Below are positions 16,741-25,599 of a stretch of 64,000 bases of DNA, one piece after another (positions within the stretch are counted from its first letter, which is position 1; each line of letters starts with the position of its first letter). A program made the position numbers and the translations under genes. This stretch comes from Nonomuraea dietziae. Its GTDB lineage: Bacteria; Actinomycetota; Actinomycetes; Streptosporangiales; Streptosporangiaceae. The stretch spans positions 5,208,001-5,272,000 of the forward strand of contig NZ_JACIBV010000001.1 in assembly GCF_014195505.1 (NCBI RefSeq), read 5' to 3'. The notes beneath the pieces were generated by a model. It was not told where the DNA came from, made no database searches, and was given only the letters and a program-made list of their open reading frames with translations.

Positions 16741-16916
16741 TCGTTCCGGACCGGACACAAGGTGGTCACCGACACCGTCGAGCGGCTTCGTTCCGGACCG
16801 GACACAAGGTGGTCACCGACACCGTCGAGCGGCTTCGTTCCGGACCGGGCACAAGGTGGTCACCGACACCGTCGAGCGGCTTCGTTCCGGAGGGGGTCAC
16901 CGACACCGTCGATTGG
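16740..16916. repeat. 47-bp tandem repeat, three full copies and one truncated
   Basis: Units begin TTCGTTCCGGACCGGACAC and end GACACCGTCGAGCGGC, with exact 47-bp period at 16740, 16787 and 16834. A fourth unit from 16881 has lost an internal block. Copies differ by single bases. Because 47 is not a multiple of three, the repeat cannot encode one repeated peptide, so it expanded as DNA. Each unit holds the palindromes CCGGACCGG (one odd centre) and GGTGGTCACC-like. Confidence 0.95.
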
Positions 16917-16960
16917 CTGACAGGACGGCCCGCGAGGTCACCGCGGGAGTGCGAGGCCGA

Positions 16961-17209
16961 TCAGGCGGCGGACTTCCGCTGACCCGCGGGGCGGGGCTGA
17001 TCGGCCGGGTGTTCGACCAGAGCGAGGATCCGGCTGGACATGAAGCGCGCGGTGCGCACGGCCGTGCCGCTTCGTGTCACCTCGCTGACTTCTACCAGGC
17101 CGCGCCGGTTGGCCACTTCGACCCGCCGTCCGGCTTTCGTGGCGATCACTTCGTAGGTTCGCGGAGTGCCTCCCGCGTCGATCACGATCTCGACCCGATC
17201 ACCCTTCAT
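16961..17209 (-). CDS. Small hypothetical basic/beta-rich protein
   Basis: Encodes 82 residues if read from the internal ATG, which has TATAAAT just upstream as a leaderless -10; an ATG six codons earlier gives 88 residues. The sequence MKGDRVEIVIDAGGTPRTYE and VIATKAGRRVEVANRRGLVEV suggests a small beta-barrel, followed by a helical Arg-rich segment. No signal peptide. The family is not recognised with confidence. It lies 30 bp downstream of the TSUP permease gene's stop on the left side of that gene. Confidence 0.65.
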   Translation of the reverse strand: MKGDRVEIVIDAGGTPRTYEVIATKAGRRVEVANRRGLVEVSEVTRSGTAVRTARFMSSRILALVEHPADQPRPAGQRKSAA

Positions 17210-17239
17210 AGCATGATTTATACCCATTGAGCTGTGGAT

Positions 17240-17995
17240 TTATCCGTACACCAGTTTGATTATCGCGGCGATCCCGACGCAGACGATGAAGCCGCGCAGG
17301 ATCGGAGCGGGCAGCCTGCGTCCCACCTTCGCGCCCAGGAAACCGCCCAGCGTGGCGCCGAGCGCCACCATCAGCACCGCCCACCAGTCGATGGGCGCGA
17401 TGATCACGAACAGCACGGCGGCGGTGGCGTTGACGATGAGCGACAGCACGTTCTTGGCGGCGTTGACGCGCTGCAGGCCGTCGTCGAGGAAGCTGCCGAG
17501 CAGGCCGATGAGCAGCACACCCTGGGCGGCGCCGAAGTAGCCGCCGTAGATACCCGCGCCGAACACGCCGAGCCACAGCCAGGGGCCGCCGTCGGGGTGG
17601 GCGTCCTGCCTGCGCGCGGCCAGCCAGCCGTTCAGCTTCGGCTGGACCACGACCAGCACACAGGCGACCGCGATCAGGATCGGCACCACGATCTGGAACA
17701 CGTCGGGGTCGAGCACCAGCAGGAGCAGTCCGCCCAGCAGGGAGCCGAGCGCCGACCCCATGCCCATCCTGACGAGGCGGTCACGCTGGCCCTTGAGCTC
17801 GGCGCGGTAGCCGTACGCGCCGGTGAAGGAGCCGGGGACCAGGCCGATGTTGTTGGAGACGTTGGCGGTCACGGGGTCGACGCCTACGGCCACCAGAGTG
17901 GGGAAGGTGATCAGCGAGCCCGACCCGACGACCGCGTTGATGGCCCCTGCTGCGACTCCGGCCGCGCAGACCGCGACCGCCTCCCACGGCGTCAA
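17240..17995 (-). CDS. TSUP-family (TauE/SafE) permease
   Basis: Encodes 251 residues from a TTG with GGGGCGGG upstream. Around eight transmembrane segments in two halves carry the family's duplicated motifs: AGAINAVVGSGSLITFPTL in the first half and GGYFGAAQGVLLIGLLG in the second, plus NVSNNIGLVPG. TSUP proteins move small organosulfur or organic anions across the membrane; the substrate here is unknown. The promoter region upstream is GC-rich and contains direct and tandem repeats. Confidence 0.92.
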   Translation of the reverse strand: MTPWEAVAVCAAGVAAGAINAVVGSGSLITFPTLVAVGVDPVTANVSNNIGLVPGSFTGAYGYRAELKGQRDRLVRMGMGSALGSLLGGLLLLVLDPDVFQIVVPILIAVACVLVVVQPKLNGWLAARRQDAHPDGGPWLWLGVFGAGIYGGYFGAAQGVLLIGLLGSFLDDGLQRVNAAKNVLSLIVNATAAVLFVIIAPIDWWAVLMVALGATLGGFLGAKVGRRLPAPILRGFIVCVGIAAIIKLVYG

Positions 17996-18187
17996 GACCC
18001 GCCCCTTTCGTATTCCGTATGCACTGTGGCCCGAGCCTAGAGCCAGCTCCTACCCTGCTCGTCCCCGGGGTGGCCGCGGAGCGCTCGGAAGGAAGCACAG
18101 ACGGCGGAGCTCCCCAAGAGGGCGGGGGAGGCCTGGAGGGGAGGCGTGCCGGGCCTCCCGGAAGCGCACGAAGGGAGCGTGAGCCGG

Positions 18188-18262
18188 CGGGAGACGCTCC
18201 GGGGACTCTCCCCGGAAGCGCGCGAAGAAAGGCGAGTTGGCGGGAGACGCTCCGGGGACTCC
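18188..18262. repeat. Direct repeat, 22 bp x2, in permease upstream region
   Basis: The sequence GGCGGGAGACGCTCCGGGGA occurs twice 50 bp apart, each followed by ACTC and a GGAAGCGCG segment. It lies between the SPFH gene end and the permease start. Confidence 0.7.
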
Positions 18263-18304
18263 CGGAAGCGCGTGGAGGGAGCGTGAGCCGGGTGGAGGAC
18301 GCGG

Positions 18305-18413
18305 CCGGGGGAAGGCGGGCCGGGGAGTCAGGTGGGCGCGGGCGGGGGAAGGCGGGCCGGGGAGTCAGGTGGGCGCGGGCGGGGGAAGGCGGGCCGGGGA
18401 GTCAGGTGGGCGA
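18305..18413. repeat. 37-bp tandem repeat, about three copies
   Basis: Units containing GGGGGAAGGCGGGCCGGGGA and GTCAGGTGGGCGCGGGC recur with exact 37-bp period, nearly identical. The array abuts the 3' end of the SPFH gene, so it lies in that gene's 3' untranslated region. The wider gap 17996-18429 holds no supported gene. Confidence 0.92.
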
Positions 18414-18429
18414 GGACGCCGGGAGGGGG

Positions 18430-19359
18430 TCAGCTCTCCTTGCCGCCGCCGTCCTTGTCGCCTCCGAACAGCCCGCCGAGGGTCTCCAGCACCCGCCCCA
18501 TCTCCGACGGCACGATCCACAGCTTGTTCGCGTCGCCCTTGGCCAGCTCGGGCAGCATCTGCAGGTACTGGTAGGCCAGCAGCCGCTGGTCGGGGTTGCC
18601 CTCGTGGATGGCCTTGAACACCATCCCGATCGCGTCGGCCTGCCCCTTGGCCCGCATGGCCGCCGCCTCCGCCTCGGCCTGGGCGCGCAGCACCGCCGCC
18701 TCGGCCTCTCCCCTCGCCCGCAGCACCGCCGCCGTCTTCTCCCCCTCGGCGGTCAGGATCGCCGCCTGCTTCTGCCCCTCGGCCGTGAGCACGGCGGCGC
18801 GCTTGTCGCGGTCGGCCCGCATCTGCTTCTCCATCGAGTCCTGGATGGAGGCGGGCGGGTCGATGGCCTTCAGCTCGACGCGGTTGACCCTGATCCCCCA
18901 CTTGCCGGTGGCCTCGTCCAGCACGCCGCGCAGCTCGGTGTTGATCTCCTCGCGCGAGGTCAGCGTGCGCTCCAGGTCCATGCCGCCGACCACGTTGCGC
19001 AGGGTGGTCACCGTCAGCTGCTCGACGCCGACCAGGAAGTTGGCGATCTCGTAGGTGGCCGCCTTCGGATTGGTCACCTGGAAGTAGATGACGGTGTCGA
19101 TGGAGACCACCAGGTTGTCGGAGGTGATGACCGGCTGAGGGGGGAACGACACGACCTGCTCACGCAGGTCGATCATCTCTTTGATGCGGTCGATGAACGG
19201 CACGACGAGGTTCAGCCCCGGCGTCAGCGTGCGGTGGTAGCGCCCGAGCCGCTCGATGATGGCCGCGGTGGCCTGAGGGATGATCCGGATGGTCCTCGCC
19301 AGGGCGAACCCCACCACAGCGACCACGACAAGAGCGACGATCAGCTGTTCGGTGCCCAT
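18430..19359 (-). CDS. SPFH/band-7 membrane protein
   Basis: Encodes 309 residues with GGAGTG before the ATG. One N-terminal membrane segment (LIVALVVVAVVGFALA) is followed by the stomatin core: RLGRYHRTLTPGLNLVVPFI, DLREQVVSFPPQPVITSDN and TLRNVVGGMDLERTL. A long Ala/Glu/Arg coiled coil lies at about 185-250. Family members organise membrane microdomains and protease complexes. The usual NfeD partner gene is not adjacent. The C-terminus is GGDKDGGGKES. It is transcribed leftward, 75 bp after the ABC ATPase gene. Confidence 0.93.
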   Translation of the reverse strand: MGTEQLIVALVVVAVVGFALARTIRIIPQATAAIIERLGRYHRTLTPGLNLVVPFIDRIKEMIDLREQVVSFPPQPVITSDNLVVSIDTVIYFQVTNPKAATYEIANFLVGVEQLTVTTLRNVVGGMDLERTLTSREEINTELRGVLDEATGKWGIRVNRVELKAIDPPASIQDSMEKQMRADRDKRAAVLTAEGQKQAAILTAEGEKTAAVLRARGEAEAAVLRAQAEAEAAAMRAKGQADAIGMVFKAIHEGNPDQRLLAYQYLQMLPELAKGDANKLWIVPSEMGRVLETLGGLFGGDKDGGGKES

Positions 19360-19434
19360 GGCAACACTCCGCGAGTCGAAAGGTCCCGACCACGAAGATG
19401 ATATTTGGTTTTACCTTTTGAGAGCCGTGAATCG

Positions 19435-20223
19435 CTATTGAGGCCTGGCGTACCAGCGTCCCTGACCGTTGCGTTCGAGGAGCAGCGGCATCCCGAACGT
19501 GCGCGAGAGGTTGTCAGCCGTCATCACGTCCTCGATCGGCCCCTGGGCGACGGCCGAGCCGTGGCGCAGCAGCAGGGCGTGGGTGAAGCCGTTGGGGACC
19601 TCCTCCACGTGGTGCGTGACCAGCACCATGGTGGGCGAGCGGTGGTCGTAGGCGAGCGTCGACAGCCGCCGCACCAGGTCTTCCCGCCCGCCGAGGTCGA
19701 GGCCCGCCGCGGGCTCGTCGAGCAGGAGCAGCTCCGGGTCGGGCATGAGCGCCCTGGCGATCTGCACCCGCTTGCGCTCGCCCTCGGACAGGGTGCCGAA
19801 GCGCCGCCTGATCAGGTGGGCGACGCCCATCATGTCGATCAGCTCGACCGCCCTGGTGACGTCGTGGGAGTCGTACTCCTCGGTCCAGCGGCCGAGGATC
19901 GCGTAGGACGCGGTCAGCACCAGGTCGATGACCTTCTCGTCCTGCGGCACCTTCTCGGCCAGCGCCGAGCTGGCCAGGCCGATGCGCGGACGCAGGTCGA
20001 ACACGTCGGTCTGGCCTATCCGTTCGCCGAGCACCTCGACCACGCCCTCGCTGGGGAACAGCAACGTGGCGGCGACCTGCAGCAGCGTCGTCTTTCCCGC
20101 GCCGTTGGGCCCGATCACGACCCAGCGCTCGTCCTCGTTGACCTCCCAGTCGATGCCGCGTATCAGGGCCGCCCCATCACGCCGGACGCCGACGTCCTGG
20201 AGCCGCAGCACCTGACCACCCAT
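19435..20223 (-). CDS. Stand-alone ABC transporter-type ATPase
   Basis: Encodes 262 residues from the ATG with GGGAGGGATC upstream; an in-frame start 11 codons earlier has no ribosome site. Walker A GPNGAGKTT (about 37-45), Q-loop region, signature LSEGERKR, Walker B ELLLLDEPAAGLD and H-loop LVTHHVEE are all intact. No permease gene is adjacent. The short linker and LSEGERKRVQIARAL resemble molybdate/YlmA-type ATPases of unknown function. It diverges from the gene on the right by 66 bp. Confidence 0.92.
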   Translation of the reverse strand: MGGQVLRLQDVGVRRDGAALIRGIDWEVNEDERWVVIGPNGAGKTTLLQVAATLLFPSEGVVEVLGERIGQTDVFDLRPRIGLASSALAEKVPQDEKVIDLVLTASYAILGRWTEEYDSHDVTRAVELIDMMGVAHLIRRRFGTLSEGERKRVQIARALMPDPELLLLDEPAAGLDLGGREDLVRRLSTLAYDHRSPTMVLVTHHVEEVPNGFTHALLLRHGSAVAQGPIEDVMTADNLSRTFGMPLLLERNGQGRWYARPQ

Positions 20224-20289
20224 CGCTGATCCCTCCCTATGGAACGCTCGGGACAAACCTATTGCAGGGCGAGCGCATATCGTGGACCG

Positions 20290-21000
20290 GTGCGCGCTGA
20301 ATCGCCTATCTCACCGCCGCTCGTCGCGTGGGGCAACGCCTGGCTGTCAGGTCACGTCGGCCTGGACGAGGCAGTCGACCAGGTCGAGAAGCTGTCGGGC
20401 CCCGCTCTTGTGGGGTCGCTACCGCTGCGGAGGTACCTCGCCGAACTCAGGGTCGACGGGCTCAGCGAGTTGCGCCTCGCGCTGCCCGCTCCAGGAGATC
20501 CGCTCGGCCTGTCGGGTCCGCCCGCGTTCAACGCGGCCGCGCTGGAAGCGGGGGAGGCGGTGATCGCGGTGCTCGGCGATCGGGCTCTCGGGCTGCTGCC
20601 CTCCCCCGATGTGCGGGGCTCGTCCTACGCGGGGGTGCTGTTCGCGGTGCACGAGTCGGGGCCGCCGAGGGCCGACCTGCCGTCGCTGGCGGAGGCCGAG
20701 CGCGAGCTGACCACCTCGATGCTGGCGGCCACCGAGGCGCTGGCCGAGGTCGGAGGGCCGCTGCAGGGCCATCCAGGACGGCTCGAGCGCGTGAACGGCG
20801 CGCTGGCTCCCGGCTATCCGGCGCGCGCGCACCGCGTGTCGGCGCTGGCCTCCAGGCTGTCGGCGGCGCTGCTGGCGGCCGACGACCGCGGTCTCACCGC
20901 GAGCCAGATCGCGACCAGGTCGGTCGCGCTGCGCACCCTCGACTCCGCCGTCCGCCGCGCGCTGGTCTCCGCCCACCACGCGATCTTCGAGCCGCGCTGA
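20290..21000 (+). CDS. Ala/Leu-rich hypothetical protein conserved beside ABC ATPase
   Basis: Encodes 236 residues from a GTG. It is soluble, helical and Ala/Leu/Arg-rich, without signal peptide or membrane segment. Visible blocks are SPPLVAWGNAWLSGHVGLDE, LPLRRYLAELR and ASRLSAALLAADDRGLTASQ. I do not recognise a domain. It is divergently arranged with the ABC ATPase. There is no ribosome site before the GTG; the mRNA may be leaderless. Confidence 0.75.
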   Translation: MRAESPISPPLVAWGNAWLSGHVGLDEAVDQVEKLSGPALVGSLPLRRYLAELRVDGLSELRLALPAPGDPLGLSGPPAFNAAALEAGEAVIAVLGDRALGLLPSPDVRGSSYAGVLFAVHESGPPRADLPSLAEAERELTTSMLAATEALAEVGGPLQGHPGRLERVNGALAPGYPARAHRVSALASRLSAALLAADDRGLTASQIATRSVALRTLDSAVRRALVSAHHAIFEPR

Positions 21001-21047
21001 GCCGTACGGCAGGCCCCCACGGCCCCACCCCCGTCACCGGCCGCCCT

Positions 21048-21097
21048 CCCTCCAGGGAGACGCTCCTCGAGCGCGCGCGGCCGGGCGCCGTGACGCG
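21048..21097 (+). repeat. 50-bp dispersed repeat, copy A
   Basis: Starts CCCTCCAGGGAGACGC and ends GCCGTGACGCG. It matches the inverted complement of 39965-40014 at 46 of 50 positions by my count. It lies between convergent genes. Confidence 0.85.
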
Positions 21098-21109
21098 GCA
21101 CGCGTCACG
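21089..21109. terminator. Hairpin overlapping kinase stop
   Basis: A perfect 9-bp stem CGTGACGCG/CGCGTCACG with a 3-nt loop spans the stop codon of the leftward kinase gene. It can serve both convergent genes. Confidence 0.7.
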
Positions 21110-23771
21110 GCGAGGGCGAGTCGAAGCGCCAGATCCTGATGCGCCTGTCCTTGCCCGCCGACACCAGGGCGGGCGAGTCCCCCACCGTGGCGACGGCGAC
21201 CGAGTACACCCCGCCCTTGTGCGCCTTGACCTTGCCGCCGAGGGCCTTCCTGGTCTCGGGGTCCCACAGGCGGATCGTGCCGTCGGTGCTGCCCGAGGCC
21301 AGCACCGCCTTCCCGCCGACCGACCCGAACGACAGCGAGTAGACGTTGCCGGTGTGCCCCGACATGGCCTTGCCGACCGACCGCCCGGTCTTCGGGTCCC
21401 AGAGACGGACCTTCTCGTCCTTGCCGCCCGACGCCACCACGGCCTTGCCGTCGACCTGCCCGACCGCGACCGAGAACACCGCCTTGCTGTGCCCCTTGTA
21501 GGGCTTGCCGTACGCCTTGCGCTTGGACAGGTCCCACACTCGAAGCGTCTCGTCCTCGCTGGCCGAGACCACCACGGGACGGTCGCCGACGCGGCCGACG
21601 CTCAGCCAGTTGATGTCCCTGCCGTGCGCCTTGACCGAGCCGAGCTGCCTGCGCTTCTTCAGGTCCCAGAAGCGCAGCATGCCGTCGCCGTCGCCGGTCA
21701 CCGCGACGTATTTGCCGCCCACCTTGCCGACGGCGACGGCGAAGACCGCGATCGGGTGCCTGCCGAGGACCGTCCCCTTGCGGGTCTTCAGGTTCCACAG
21801 GCGCACGGTGTGGTCGTAGCCGCCGGTCACGGCCATCGGCGTGCTGCCGACGGTCACGCAGGCGACCGCGTAGACGTCGTTGTCGTGGCCGCGCAGCTTG
21901 GCGACCGTGGTGCGCTTGACCGGGTCCCAGATCCGCAGCACGCCGTCCTGACCACCGGACACGAACCGCTGAGCGCCGCCGATCCTGATCCCGGACAGCG
22001 ACTGGATCGCCTTGCTGTGACCGGCCATCGACTTGCCTTCCTGCTCGCCCAGGACCGGTAGCACGGCCTCCTGTGGCGGGGCGGTCGGCGTGACCGTCGG
22101 GGAGGGAGACCCGCTCGGCTGTGGCGAGCCGGAGACCGAGGGGGAGACAGAGGCCGAGACTGACGGGGAGACGGGGGCCGAGGGCGTGGCCGTCGGCGAG
22201 AGCGAGGTGGCGTCGCCCGCGAGCGTGGTCGGCGTGGGGTCCTGCCCGCCCTCGAAGGCTCTCGGGGCGAAGATCAGCACACCCGCCGCGAGGGCCAGGG
22301 CCAGCAGCAGCGCGCTGCCGACCATGCCGGCTCTGCGCCGCCGCGCCTTGTCCTCCGCCCGCTTCTCCTCGGGCCTGGTCTCCCTGAAGAACGCGTCGTT
22401 GTCGTTGTCGCGCGGCGCCCTCGGGGGCGGGTAGGCGCCCAGCGGGTACTGGCCCTGCCCGCCGTACGGACGGCCCACACCCGCGTCGGACCGCCCCGCC
22501 CCGTCAGGGGAGGCGGACGGGAGAGGCGCCGCCCCCAGGGGCACGGCCCCCTGCGCGCCCGGGCCGTGCGGGGCCGAGGCGTGCGGGGCCGAGGCGTGCG
22601 GGAGTGGCGACTGGGAGGGCTGAGACTGCGGAGACGGCTGGTGAGGCGGCACGTGGCCCTGCGGCGACCGGTACGGCTGCGCGGGGGCCTGCGGCGGGAT
22701 GTAGGCGTTCGCGGGCATCCCCGAGGGGCTGACCCACCCGCTCGGCTGCGACTCCGAAGGACTCGCCCATCCCCCCGGGTTCGACCTGCCGGGGTTCGGG
22801 TGGGGCGGCGAGGAGGGTCCTGCCCAGCGGTTCTGGCCGGAGTCGGCGGGGTCGGCCCAGCCGTCCGGCAGCGAGTCGAGCACGCCCGGCGGCCGCTCGT
22901 CGACCGACGCCACCTGCGAGCCCGTGCTCATCGCCACCTCGGCGTCGAGCTCGGCCACCGCGCCCTGGTTCTCCAGCAGCGAGAACAGCGCCTCGGCCGC
23001 CGAGGGCCGCTCCTCTGCCCGCTTGCTCAGGCAGGCCTGCACGAGCGGCCGCAGGCTGTCGGGGAAGGCCGACAGGTCGGGTTCGTCGTTGATGACCCTG
23101 TAGATGACCGCGGGGAGGCTGTCCTGGCCGAACGCGGGCGCCCCTGTGGCCGCGAACGTCATGGTCAGCGCCCAGCTGAACAGGTCGCTCGCGGGGCCGA
23201 CGCGCTCGCCCGAGATCTGCTCGGGCGACATGTAGGCGGGTGTCCCCACGACTCCGCTGCTGAGCGTCATCGAGGAGTCGAGCGCCCTGGCGATGCCGAA
23301 GTCGATCACGCGGGGGCCGTCGGGGCCCAGCAGCACGTTGCTCGGCTTGAAGTCGCGGTGCACGATGCCGGCGCGGTGGATGGCGGCCAGTGCGGTGACC
23401 GTGCCCACGGCCAGCCGGTAGAGGGCCCCGCCCGAGCGGGGGCCGTCGGTCTGCACCACGCGCTGGAGCGAGACGCCCTCGACCAGCTCGCTGACGATGT
23501 ACGGCAGCTCGCCGTCCATGTTGGCGCCGAGCACCTGCGCGGTGCAGAACTGCGCGACCCGCCGTGCGGCCGCCACCTCCCGCATGAAGCGTTCGGCGTC
23601 GATGCCCGGCCTGTCCAGCCTGGTGTTCAGCAGCTTGATCGCGACCAGTTCCCCGTCAGGGCCCTGGGCCTTGTAGACGATCCCCTGCGCGCCTTTGCCC
23701 AGCCGTCCGAGCAACCGGTACTGGCCCAGCTCAGCCGGGTCCCCGGGCTGTAACGGGTGCTTGTCCGGCAC
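21105..23771 (-). CDS. Membrane Ser/Thr protein kinase with extracellular WD40 propeller
   Basis: Encodes 888 residues from a GTG preceded by GGGGGAG. The N-terminal Hanks-type kinase is complete: GKGAQGIVYKA Gly loop, VAIK lysine, HRDFKPSN catalytic loop, DFGIA and SPEQ activation end. A Pro/Ser/Gly-rich linker (about 300-480) leads to one membrane span (SALLLALALAAGVLIFAP), a Ser/Thr/Pro stalk (about 525-580), then about seven WD40 repeats (repeated RLWDP/RVWDL/RIWR ends) to the C-terminus. The propeller should lie outside the cell as ligand or protein sensor. The gene is divergent from a secreted-protein gene. Confidence 0.94.
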   Translation of the reverse strand: MPDKHPLQPGDPAELGQYRLLGRLGKGAQGIVYKAQGPDGELVAIKLLNTRLDRPGIDAERFMREVAAARRVAQFCTAQVLGANMDGELPYIVSELVEGVSLQRVVQTDGPRSGGALYRLAVGTVTALAAIHRAGIVHRDFKPSNVLLGPDGPRVIDFGIARALDSSMTLSSGVVGTPAYMSPEQISGERVGPASDLFSWALTMTFAATGAPAFGQDSLPAVIYRVINDEPDLSAFPDSLRPLVQACLSKRAEERPSAAEALFSLLENQGAVAELDAEVAMSTGSQVASVDERPPGVLDSLPDGWADPADSGQNRWAGPSSPPHPNPGRSNPGGWASPSESQPSGWVSPSGMPANAYIPPQAPAQPYRSPQGHVPPHQPSPQSQPSQSPLPHASAPHASAPHGPGAQGAVPLGAAPLPSASPDGAGRSDAGVGRPYGGQGQYPLGAYPPPRAPRDNDNDAFFRETRPEEKRAEDKARRRRAGMVGSALLLALALAAGVLIFAPRAFEGGQDPTPTTLAGDATSLSPTATPSAPVSPSVSASVSPSVSGSPQPSGSPSPTVTPTAPPQEAVLPVLGEQEGKSMAGHSKAIQSLSGIRIGGAQRFVSGGQDGVLRIWDPVKRTTVAKLRGHDNDVYAVACVTVGSTPMAVTGGYDHTVRLWNLKTRKGTVLGRHPIAVFAVAVGKVGGKYVAVTGDGDGMLRFWDLKKRRQLGSVKAHGRDINWLSVGRVGDRPVVVSASEDETLRVWDLSKRKAYGKPYKGHSKAVFSVAVGQVDGKAVVASGGKDEKVRLWDPKTGRSVGKAMSGHTGNVYSLSFGSVGGKAVLASGSTDGTIRLWDPETRKALGGKVKAHKGGVYSVAVATVGDSPALVSAGKDRRIRIWRFDSPSP

Positions 23772-23941
23772 CTGCAGTCTCCCCCTCGTGCGATTCCCCC
23801 GCCGCAAGAGTGACCGGCCCAGCGCAAGGCACGCAAGCAACGCGATATCACGATAGATCATCACTCTTTGCGGAATCTTTACCCTAGGCATAATCGACTA
23901 GAGAATGGGGGATTTCCAGTTCCGTTAGGGGGAGCCGCACC

Positions 23942-24616
23942 ATGCGCCGACAGTTCGGCATGTTCTTGGGCCTTGGCCTGATCACACCACTGGTCCCGCT
24001 GGCCGCCGCAGCGCCGGCCGTGGCGGCGGTCGCACCCGCGACGACCAGCCCCGTGGTGGCCGCCGCCACGAAGGACCCGTTCTCCAAGTTCAAGGTGAGC
24101 GTCAAGTACACGAAGGCCACCAAGCGCGGCGGCAAGATCACGTATTACATCAAGGCCAAGAATCTCGGGCCCTATGACGCCGATTACTTCGGGGTGGGCG
24201 GCTTCCTGCCCAAGGGCGTCGTGCCGACGCTGAAGTGGGGCGGACCCAAGGGCACCAAGTGCGTGTGGCAGGGCCAGATCTTCCTGTGCATGCCGAGGTA
24301 CCAGGTGCCCGTCGGCGGCACCACCTGGCTGAACTTCCAGCTGACGCTGAAGAAGAACACCAAGGGCCTGGCCAAGGCCAAGGTCGGTGTGGTCGCCTAC
24401 GACCTGCCCACCGGTGCGGAGAACCTCGACCAGGAGGAGCTCGGCCGCCTCGGGCTCAAGGGCCACCTGTTCATGAAGAACACCGCGACGAAGATCGTCT
24501 GGCCGCAGAAGCGCCGTACGGGCAGCACCTACACGCCCCCGCCGCCCCCTCCGCAGCCCAAGTGGAACCCGCCGTCGAACACCTACGTCGAGCGGAACGA
24601 GAAGAAGGACACCTGA
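23942..24616 (+). CDS. Secreted protein, paralogue A of a two-member family
   Basis: Encodes 224 residues after TAGGGGGAGCC. A Sec signal (about 1-42) ends in an Ala-rich stretch. The mature part has a beta-sandwich look with KRGGKITYYIKAKNLGP, a Cys pair in GTKCVWQGQIFLC, and KAKVGVVAYDLPTGAENLDQ. These resemble the CARDB/DUF11-type folds used in surface adhesins. The C-terminal 30 residues are Pro-rich, then charged. A paralogue lies 5.7 kb to the right. It diverges from the WD40 kinase gene, so a functional pairing is conceivable. Confidence 0.82.
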   Translation: MRRQFGMFLGLGLITPLVPLAAAAPAVAAVAPATTSPVVAAATKDPFSKFKVSVKYTKATKRGGKITYYIKAKNLGPYDADYFGVGGFLPKGVVPTLKWGGPKGTKCVWQGQIFLCMPRYQVPVGGTTWLNFQLTLKKNTKGLAKAKVGVVAYDLPTGAENLDQEELGRLGLKGHLFMKNTATKIVWPQKRRTGSTYTPPPPPPQPKWNPPSNTYVERNEKKDT

Positions 24617-24631
24617 TCGGCACCGCCTGAC

Positions 24632-24666
24632 CCTCAGCCCCGGCACCACCCGGTGCGGGGCTGAGG
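24632..24666. terminator. Strong hairpin terminator
   Basis: Arms CCTCAGCCCCG/CGGGGCTGAGG are perfect and extend through CACC/GGTG with one bulge. It lies between convergent genes ending at 24616 and 24680. Confidence 0.9.
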
Positions 24667-24679
24667 TGGGTACAGCCTC

Positions 24680-25579
24680 TCACCTGCGGGCTTCGCCGCG
24701 TGCGGCTTCGAGAAAGCGGGTGACCAGCGGGTTCCCCTCGCCCTCACGCCAGCACATCGCGACGGCGGTGCGCGCGGTGTCCGGGTCGATCCTGCGGTGG
24801 ACCACGCCGCTGAGCCTGATCCTGCGAATGCTCGCGGGAGCGAGGGAGACGCCGAGCCCTGCCTCGACGAGCGCCGAGACCGTCTGCCACTCCACCGCGT
24901 GCTGGCCGACGCGCGGCTCGAACCCCGCCTCGCGGCACACCTCCATGATGCGATCGTGGACGGTCGGCCCCGCGGCGCGGGGCAGCAGCACGAACGGCTC
25001 CTCCGCCAGCGCGGCGACGGGCACGACGCGCTGAGCCGCGAGCCGATGACCGGCAGGCAGCACGGCGACGAACCGCTCGGCCAGGATCGGCTCCATCACC
25101 AGGCCCTGTTCGCCCGGCGGCTCCCGCAGGAGCCCCACGTCTATCGCGCGCTCGCGCAGCGCGACCACCTGCGGCGCCGTCGTCATCTCGCGGATCTCCA
25201 TCTCCACCTCGGGATGGCGCTCGCGGTAGGCCCGCAGGATCCCAGGCAGGACGGTCAGCGCGAGCGAGGCCGCGAACCCGATCCTGATGCGACCTGCCAG
25301 CCCGTCGCCGATGCGCCGTGCCGCTCGCAGCCCGCCCGCGACCTCGTCCAGCGCGTGCAGGGCGGCGGGCAGGAGCTCCTGCCCCGCGGGCGTCAGGACG
25401 ACGCCGCCCGATCCCCGGTCGAACAGGGCGTGCCCGACCTTCTGCTCCAGCCGCCTGATCTGCTGGCTGAGCGGAGGCTGGGCGATGCCCAGCCGTTCGG
25501 CGGCCCTTCCGAAGTGCAGCTCCTCTGCCAGGACGGCGAAGGCGTACAGCTGTTGGAGTGCGAGTTCGGGCCGATCCAT
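24680..25579 (-). CDS. LysR-type transcriptional regulator
   Basis: Encodes 299 residues from the ATG that starts the family-typical LALQQLYAFAVLAEELHFGR. The winged HTH covers residues 1-65 (AAERLGIAQPPLSQQIRRLE, then FDRGSGGVVLTPAG). The periplasmic-binding-like effector domain follows (RIGFAASLALTVLPGIL, VGLLREPP). It is divergent from a RidA-family gene 72 bp away, and an ATAC-N8-GTAT box lies between, so it probably controls that gene and itself. The effector is unknown. Confidence 0.93.
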   Translation of the reverse strand: MDRPELALQQLYAFAVLAEELHFGRAAERLGIAQPPLSQQIRRLEQKVGHALFDRGSGGVVLTPAGQELLPAALHALDEVAGGLRAARRIGDGLAGRIRIGFAASLALTVLPGILRAYRERHPEVEMEIREMTTAPQVVALRERAIDVGLLREPPGEQGLVMEPILAERFVAVLPAGHRLAAQRVVPVAALAEEPFVLLPRAAGPTVHDRIMEVCREAGFEPRVGQHAVEWQTVSALVEAGLGVSLAPASIRRIRLSGVVHRRIDPDTARTAVAMCWREGEGNPLVTRFLEAARGEARR

Positions 25580-25599
25580 ACGCCTAGAGATATCACGCC

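Noticed and set aside
16740..16916. CRISPR array
   Set aside because: Units are directly adjacent with no unique spacers, and no cas genes are present.
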